This document shows positions 3,843 through 7,970 of a stretch of 7,970 nucleotides of DNA, in pieces; the first letter of the stretch is position 1, and every line of letters begins with the position of its first letter. The DNA lies in contig CAZIDN010000120.1 in assembly GCA_964537875.1 (NCBI GenBank), positions 1 to 7,970 of the forward strand, read 5' to 3'. Both the position numbers and the translations under genes were made by a program. The notes beneath the pieces are model-generated. The model was not told the DNA's origin, did not search any database, and saw only the letters and a list, made by a program, of their open reading frames with translations. The DNA is from JAPKZH01 sp964537875 (lineage in GTDB: Bacteria > Acidobacteriota > Aminicenantia > Aminicenantales > UBA4085).

Positions 3843-5747
3843 TTAGAATTTCAATCCCGTTTTGATTTTGAGGTATTCCTCCCAGAAAAAATCGTCGGCG
3901 CCGGCTCCGGGCTCGCCGAAGGCCTTGTCGAAAAGTCCGATCATCGCCAGATATTCCCGGCGGTTCTTCTCGTAGATCCTGTCCCATTCCGGTCCCCAAT
4001 CCTTTTTGGACTCCTCGGGACGGGGGGGTTGCGGCGAACGGCGCAAGATACATCTCAGCGCCGTGGTCGCCAGCATCCTCAACCGGTCTTTGAGCAGCGG
4101 AGACTTGGCCGTGCGCGCCGCATCCACCGTGCTCTCAAAAACGCTCCTGAATTGAGCGGCCTCTTCGAAGGTCAGATAGTTTCGTATATCGACCGTGTGG
4201 ACGTTGTTATACCAATTCCGGTGGTGAAAAAGCGCCTTCTGATAGGTCAAGAGGGCGTCTCCCATCCGTGTATCTCCGTAATAGCGCCCGGCGAATGAAT
4301 GGAGATAATCGGCGTGGGGAATCAGGCCGTCCCCGGCGACTTGAACATAATACATGGCGTTGAAGGGATTGTTTCCGGTCACACCCTGGGGCGCCAGGAT
4401 ATGACCTCGCTCGAGGGCTTCGGCGAAATACTTCTCCAGATAATCCAGCTTGACCGTGGGAAAAGCGCCGTCGCGGCTGACCGTGACGTACAGCCAATAC
4501 CAGACATGCCGGAAATGCTCGCCGTAGCTCGGGATGTCGGTCAGGGCGGCGTCGATAATCGGAGTGTTCGGGACGATCCAGGCCACGGTGTCCGCGGGCA
4601 GGAGCTTAGCCAGCTCCGAGGCGGGATTCATATAGACCCAGCCCATCAGCATCACGAGCATGGCGTCTTTTTTGATTTGCCGGATGGCCGAATAATAGGA
4701 GTTGAAATAACGGGCTTCCCAGAGAGCCCGGGGCGTTTGATGGTATTCCTCGTCCGCCGCGAGCTCGATTCCCTCGCTGGCCGTGTGCCAGGCGAATCCG
4801 TCGAGGTTGAACCGGGAAACCAGGTCGACGAAGAGGTCGGTGCTCGCTTTCAAAGCTTCAGGGCTGGAGGGCTTAAGGGAGTGAAGAGCCGTCGGGAGCC
4901 GGTGGGTCATGTTAAGAAAAAGAACTTTCATCCCGAGGTCGTGGGCGTATTTGACGATGCTCTTAAGGCGCTTCTCCTCGGCTTCCGTCAGGGGAAAATC
5001 GCGCGGCGTCGAAACGACCAGCCGGTTGAGGCGATTGCGCGAAGCCCAATCGATCGCCGGCTGCGTCGCGGCGGTATATCCGACATAGAAAATCCGGTCG
5101 GAGATCGCGGGTTTCCAGACGAGTCTGCCGCTTGTCCAGGCCAGGGCTTCCCGCTGGCAGAGAATCGTCTCGGCAGGGGGGGGCGCCGCCTCCCGGCCGG
5201 GATGGAGATTGCGCGCGGGCTCCCAGAAGATCCCGGCGCTCTTTTCGAGGAGCGTATAAACTCCGTTGAGCAATCCCCGAACGCTTCCGCCGATAAGGGC
5301 GAGGCCGGGAGTTTTATCCGGAAATGCCTCCACGGGAAGAATCAGGCATTCCTGGTCGGCGAGGGAGGCTGGATCCTTCGCCAGCCCCACTTCGGTCAGG
5401 AGGCCTTCAGACCTGTTTGTCGCAAGCAGGAGAGTGAAGTCATGGGGGATGGCTTTCCGGCCGGCGATTCGGGCTTGACCTCCGCAGGCAAGGGGAAGGT
5501 AGCGAACGATGTCGGCGGCGGCCGAACGCCCTGCTTCTCCCAGGTCCGAAGCTGTTTGGATGAGAGTCGTTTTGCCCTTCGCGGCGAAGATGCGGCCTTG
5601 GCCGGCCGATTGGTCCGGAGCGGGCCTGATGACGACGACTTCACCATCGAGACGGACCTCTTTCCACGGCTCGGATCCCGCAAGGCCGCCGGGCTTGAGT
5701 ATTAAAAGGACAAAGCCGAACCATAAAACGATGGGATGTCTTTTCAT
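3843..5747 (-). CDS. secreted glycoside-hydrolase-like protein
   Basis: The product has 634 residues. Residues 1-24 are a signal peptide (KR, then a hydrophobic core IVLWFGFVLLIL, cleavage near GLAG/S), so it is exported. Residues about 30-185 look like the N-terminal domain found before GH20/GH67-type barrels, with GLALIGGSVRGLLNGVYTLL and a nearby Trp (IFWEPARNLHP). Residues about 205-480 look like a TIM barrel, including LDGFAWHTASEGIELAADEE (Glu325 is a candidate acid) and AMLVMLMGWVYMNP. The last 130 residues are helical and charged. I infer hydrolysis of a polysaccharide or amino-sugar substrate, but cannot assign a family. The start is ATG 5747, not the longer open frame to 5864, because of the signal peptide and the promoter at 5793-5821. 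GAGAGGA lies about 12 bases upstream. It is divergent from the ATPase gene. Confidence 0.8.
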   Translation of the reverse strand: MKRHPIVLWFGFVLLILKPGGLAGSEPWKEVRLDGEVVVIRPAPDQSAGQGRIFAAKGKTTLIQTASDLGEAGRSAAADIVRYLPLACGGQARIAGRKAIPHDFTLLLATNRSEGLLTEVGLAKDPASLADQECLILPVEAFPDKTPGLALIGGSVRGLLNGVYTLLEKSAGIFWEPARNLHPGREAAPPPAETILCQREALAWTSGRLVWKPAISDRIFYVGYTAATQPAIDWASRNRLNRLVVSTPRDFPLTEAEEKRLKSIVKYAHDLGMKVLFLNMTHRLPTALHSLKPSSPEALKASTDLFVDLVSRFNLDGFAWHTASEGIELAADEEYHQTPRALWEARYFNSYYSAIRQIKKDAMLVMLMGWVYMNPASELAKLLPADTVAWIVPNTPIIDAALTDIPSYGEHFRHVWYWLYVTVSRDGAFPTVKLDYLEKYFAEALERGHILAPQGVTGNNPFNAMYYVQVAGDGLIPHADYLHSFAGRYYGDTRMGDALLTYQKALFHHRNWYNNVHTVDIRNYLTFEEAAQFRSVFESTVDAARTAKSPLLKDRLRMLATTALRCILRRSPQPPRPEESKKDWGPEWDRIYEKNRREYLAMIGLFDKAFGEPGAGADDFFWEEYLKIKTGLKF

Positions 5748-5792
5748 GGAATAATTAGTTCCTCTCCGAATTTGAAACGCGGATCTGTAAAG

Positions 5793-5821
5793 ATCATAAA
5801 AACAATGTGGAGAGAGGTCAA
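5793..5821 (-). promoter_or_regulatory. promoter of the glycoside-hydrolase-like gene
   Basis: On the minus strand, TTGACC (5821-5816) and TATGAT (5798-5793) have an ideal 17-base spacer, each with five of six consensus bases. The predicted start is near 5786, giving a leader of about 40 bases. A perfect palindrome, CCGAATTCGG (5841-5850), lies 20 bases upstream and might bind a regulator or be a repeat relic. Confidence 0.72.
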
Positions 5822-5908
5822 GCGGATTCTTTCCCACGCGCCGAATTCGGACCTTCTGAGCCAAACGGCAGGGCTTAAGCGTCTAAATTAAATAGTTCAA
5901 GCTTTAAC

Positions 5909-5953
5909 TTGACAAATAGTCTACTTTAAAGTAGTCTACTTTAGAGTAGACTA
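5909..5953 (+). promoter_or_regulatory. ATPase promoter with three-copy operator array
   Basis: A perfect TTGACA (5909-5914) is followed after 17 bases by a weak -10, TAGTCT (5932-5937). Downstream of the -35 the word TAGTCTACTTTA occurs at 5917-5928 and 5932-5943 (15-base period), and once inverted with one mismatch at 5942-5953. This creates a perfect palindrome CTACTTTAAAGTAG (5921-5934) and a 9-bp-arm inverted repeat TAGTCTACT-TTAG-AGTAGACTA (5932-5953). Binding here would cover the whole core promoter and block transcription. The winged helix of the ATPase itself is one candidate binder. Confidence 0.78.
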
Positions 5954-5971
5954 AATCCGAGGGAGGCAGCC

Positions 5972-7366
5972 ATGACTTTCATTGACCGGGAACGCGAATT
6001 AGATGCTCTGGAAAAATACTGGCGAACGAAGGAGCCTCAGCTCATCGTGATCTACGGAAAAAGGCGCATCGGGAAAACGGAACTCATCAAGCAATTCATC
6101 AAAACGAAGCCGCGCCTCTATTTCTTGGCTCGAAGGATCAACGAGACCGAAAACCTGAGGTGGCTGGGCGAGGCGGTCGGCGAATTTTTTGGAGACGAAG
6201 TGTTGAAAAGATCGGGTTTCAAGGAATGGAGATGGTTTTTTGACTACCTCAGGAGTCATGTCAAAAACCGTCTGGTGCTTGTTTTCGATGAGTTTCCGTA
6301 TCTCGCCGATGCGAACAGGAATATTGCGTCTATTTTTCAGGCGGGCTGGGATGAATCTCTGAATTCCACGCCCATCTATGTGATTTTATGCGGTTCAAGC
6401 ATCGCCATGATGGAGAGCGAGGTGCTTTCCGAGAAGGCCCCGCTCTATGGCCGGAGGACGGGTCAGATTTTTCTCAGGCCTTTTTCCTTTTCTGATGCAG
6501 CCAAATTTTATCCAGGACTTTCGTTTGACCGCTGCCTGGAATTTTATTCCATTGCCGGCGGAAATCCGAGCTATCTCAAGAAACTCGACCCGAAAACCTC
6601 TCTTGACAAGAATTTGACCGAGAACATATTCCAGCCTGAAGCCTTCCTTTATAGCGAAGTCGAATTTGTCTTGCGGGAAGAACTGAGGGAACCGCGCAAC
6701 TACTTTGCCATCTTGAAAGCCATCGCTTTAAGTAAGAACAAGTTCGGGGAAATCGTGAACGAAACAGGCCTGGACAAGGGAGTGCTTCATAAATACCTGT
6801 TCATTCTCGAGGACCTTCATGTCATTCAGAAAGAGGTGCCGGTCACGGAGAAGAATGAGCTGAAATCGAGAAAGGGCATCTATAAGCTTCAGGACCAGTT
6901 TTTTAAATTCTGGTTCAGGTATGTTCTTCCTAACAAGGGAAATGTCGAGGCGGGAAGGATTGACCTCGTTAGGAAAAGGATGAAAGCCGACTGGGCTTCC
7001 TTTGTCGCGGAGAATTATGAGAATCTGGCTCAAAATCTGACCAGAGAGCACGAGGAAAGATTTTTCCCGATGGACAAAGTCGGTCGCTGGTGGGATAAAA
7101 ATGAAGAAATCGATATCGTTGCTTTGAACGAAAATGACAAAAAAGCCCTTTTTGGGGAAGCCAAGTGGAGCAACAGGCCCGTTGGTGTGGATGTCTATGA
7201 AAATTTGAAAAGGAAGACGCAATTCGTGGAATGGAACAGAGATGAACGAAGAGAGTATTTTTGTCTTTTTTCAAAAAGCGGGTTCACCGAAAATATGCTC
7301 AAGCTGGCAGGGGAAGAGAGAATTGTGCTTTTCCACGGGGATAAAATGTTGGAGGGTGGATTCTGA
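5972..7366 (+). CDS. AAA ATPase with winged helix and PD-(D/E)XK-like C-terminus
   Basis: The product is a 464-residue cytoplasmic ATPase of the archaeal-type family also common in bacteria (ATPase domain followed by DUF234). Residues 1-5 plus 29-36 give the typical start and Walker A (FIDRERELDAL, GKRRIGKT). Walker B is LVLVFDEF (101-108), a sensor-like CGSS is at 140-143, and the RRTGQIFLRPFSF segment is typical. Residues about 242-305 form a winged-helix domain (FGEIVNETGLDKGVLHKYLF). The C-terminus has EEIDIVAL with Asp381 and FGEAKW with Glu396 and Lys398, the pattern of a PD-(D/E)XK nuclease fold. GGAGG lies 5 bases before ATG 5972. Its cellular role is not established; nucleic-acid processing or defence is inferred. 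It is monocistronic between two non-co-directional genes. Confidence 0.9.
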   Translation: MTFIDRERELDALEKYWRTKEPQLIVIYGKRRIGKTELIKQFIKTKPRLYFLARRINETENLRWLGEAVGEFFGDEVLKRSGFKEWRWFFDYLRSHVKNRLVLVFDEFPYLADANRNIASIFQAGWDESLNSTPIYVILCGSSIAMMESEVLSEKAPLYGRRTGQIFLRPFSFSDAAKFYPGLSFDRCLEFYSIAGGNPSYLKKLDPKTSLDKNLTENIFQPEAFLYSEVEFVLREELREPRNYFAILKAIALSKNKFGEIVNETGLDKGVLHKYLFILEDLHVIQKEVPVTEKNELKSRKGIYKLQDQFFKFWFRYVLPNKGNVEAGRIDLVRKRMKADWASFVAENYENLAQNLTREHEERFFPMDKVGRWWDKNEEIDIVALNENDKKALFGEAKWSNRPVGVDVYENLKRKTQFVEWNRDERREYFCLFSKSGFTENMLKLAGEERIVLFHGDKMLEGGF

Positions 7367-7370
7367 CAGT

Positions 7371-7396
7371 AATTCGGGACACCATACGTAATTCAC
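7371..7396 (+). repeat. diverged GGGGACAC repeat, copy R6
   Basis: AATTCGGGACACCATACG followed by TAATTCAC is the most diverged copy: two fewer G and ATACG for ATACA. It begins 4 bases after the ATPase stop, the same kind of position R5 has behind hepT. Confidence 0.75.
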
Positions 7397-7445
7397 CAGT
7401 CTTCTTATTTCGCTTGGCGCTGCATATCGTCGAGCACGAAAAATC

Positions 7446-7458
7446 GGTGACAGTCACC
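7446..7458. repeat. palindrome GGTGACAGTCACC between convergent genes
   Basis: Six-base arms surround a single A. It lies between the stops of the ATPase and cupin-like genes, 15 bases from the latter. GGTGAC/GTCACC words are frequent cores of REP-type elements. It has no T-run after it on either strand, so it is not a standard intrinsic terminator. Confidence 0.6.
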
Positions 7459-7473
7459 AAATTCTGATAAGCC

Positions 7474-7970
7474 TTATTTCAAGCGGAGGACGTAAAGGCC
7501 GTCGCCTTGAAGGAACGTCTCTTCCTTCTCAACTTTGTAACCGGCTTTATCGACGCTGGCCAGGAGCTCCTCCCGTGTGGCCGACCGCTCGGATTCACCG
7601 CCCGATTTGGCCGGGTCATCCGGGATGCCCGCATCTTGTCTATCGGTATGCTTCTGGGCAGACTGGATTTCAGGCAAGGATTTCACCGGCTCCGCCTTTA
7701 CATCTGGGCTCATCTCGATCTCTATGGCCTGGTATTTTGTTGATCCGATATTCTTTATCGAGTCAGTCGTAGGGCCTTCGTGCCAGCGAAAATCTCCGGG
7801 TTTCGTCTCCAATGTTTCGGGGCTTTTGCCTGGCTCTTGGATGGAGATCGTGGCTCGCTCCTTTTCTGCTGCGCCGGCTTTTTACCCCTTCGGTTTCATC
7901 AGCTCTCTAAACGGAGCAAAATCACGGAGCGGAAAAAGGTCCGCTTCCTGGATCATGAAAACCTCATAAT
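7474..7970 (-). pseudogene. cupin-like protein gene with in-frame stop, cut by window edge
   Basis: On the minus strand the frame is open from the window edge to a TAA at 7882-7884, then continues in the same frame to TAA at 7474. Before the stop it reads YEVFMIQEADLFPLRDFAPF and on to MKPKG. After it comes KAGAAEKERATISIQEPGKS, then a cupin-like segment KPGDFRWHEGPTTDSIKNIG followed by TKYQAIEIEM. A charged linker rich in Pro, Asp and Lys follows, then EELLASVDKAGYKVEKEETF and YVLRLK, a short helix-strand end seen behind some methyltransferases. Both halves look like normal coding sequence, so the TAA is either a recent nonsense mutation or a sequence error. A TTG at 7812 could restart translation, but would cut the cupin fold. 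The N-terminus, with any metal ligands, lies outside the window. Confidence 0.6.

Noticed and set aside
4299..5705. 468-codon plus-strand open frame
   Set aside because: It runs opposite the glycoside-hydrolase-like gene, which has a signal peptide, promoter and domain sense. The plus-strand product has no recognisable motif and is a shadow caused by codon bias.
5748..5864. 39-codon upstream extension of the glycoside-hydrolase-like gene
   Set aside because: It would bury the signal peptide and contains the predicted promoter.
245..7396. CRISPR array
   Set aside because: The repeat copies are hundreds to thousands of bases apart with genes between them and no regular spacers.

Overview
This window comes from a bacterial chromosome of intermediate G+C. 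It has sigma70-like promoters, Shine-Dalgarno sites, toxin-antitoxin (TA) genes and many short dispersed repeats. The organism cannot be named from the sequence. The mix of RHH/PIN, MNT/HEPN, an archaeal-type AAA ATPase and REP-like GGGGACA repeats resembles genomes of uncultured candidate phyla, but that is only an impression.

Left part (about 240-3665) is an accessory island of small stress or defence modules separated by repeats. In order it holds: a minus-strand operon of hicA, hicB and a 49-residue Cys-rich basic protein (337-1112); a plus-strand RHH antitoxin/PIN toxin pair (1423-2083); a 5'-truncated calcineurin-like phosphoesterase (2124-2531); and a plus-strand MntA/HepT pair (2970-3609). 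Copies of a roughly 30-bp repeat with core GGGGACAC-(C/T)-ATACATAATTCAC lie at 245, 2574, 2748 and 3619, with a partial copy at 2110 and a diverged copy at 7371. All six have the same orientation. Two related hairpin elements lie at 1203 and 2642.

Right part (3843-7970) holds larger genes. A secreted glycoside-hydrolase-like protein (minus, 3843-5747) and an AAA ATPase with a winged helix and a C-terminal PD-(D/E)XK-like domain (plus, 5972-7366) are transcribed divergently. The ATPase promoter carries three overlapping copies of a 12-bp operator word. At the right edge, a cupin-like gene on the minus strand converges on the ATPase gene and is interrupted by an in-frame TAA.

Three unrelated two-gene TA systems in about 3.1 kb, each next to same-direction repeats, suggest a site that gains and loses modules by recombination. 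The most unusual items are the third small gene behind hicAB, the hicA start codon lying inside a strong promoter and operator, the operator array of the ATPase, and the direct-repeat layout with a gene truncated exactly at one repeat copy.
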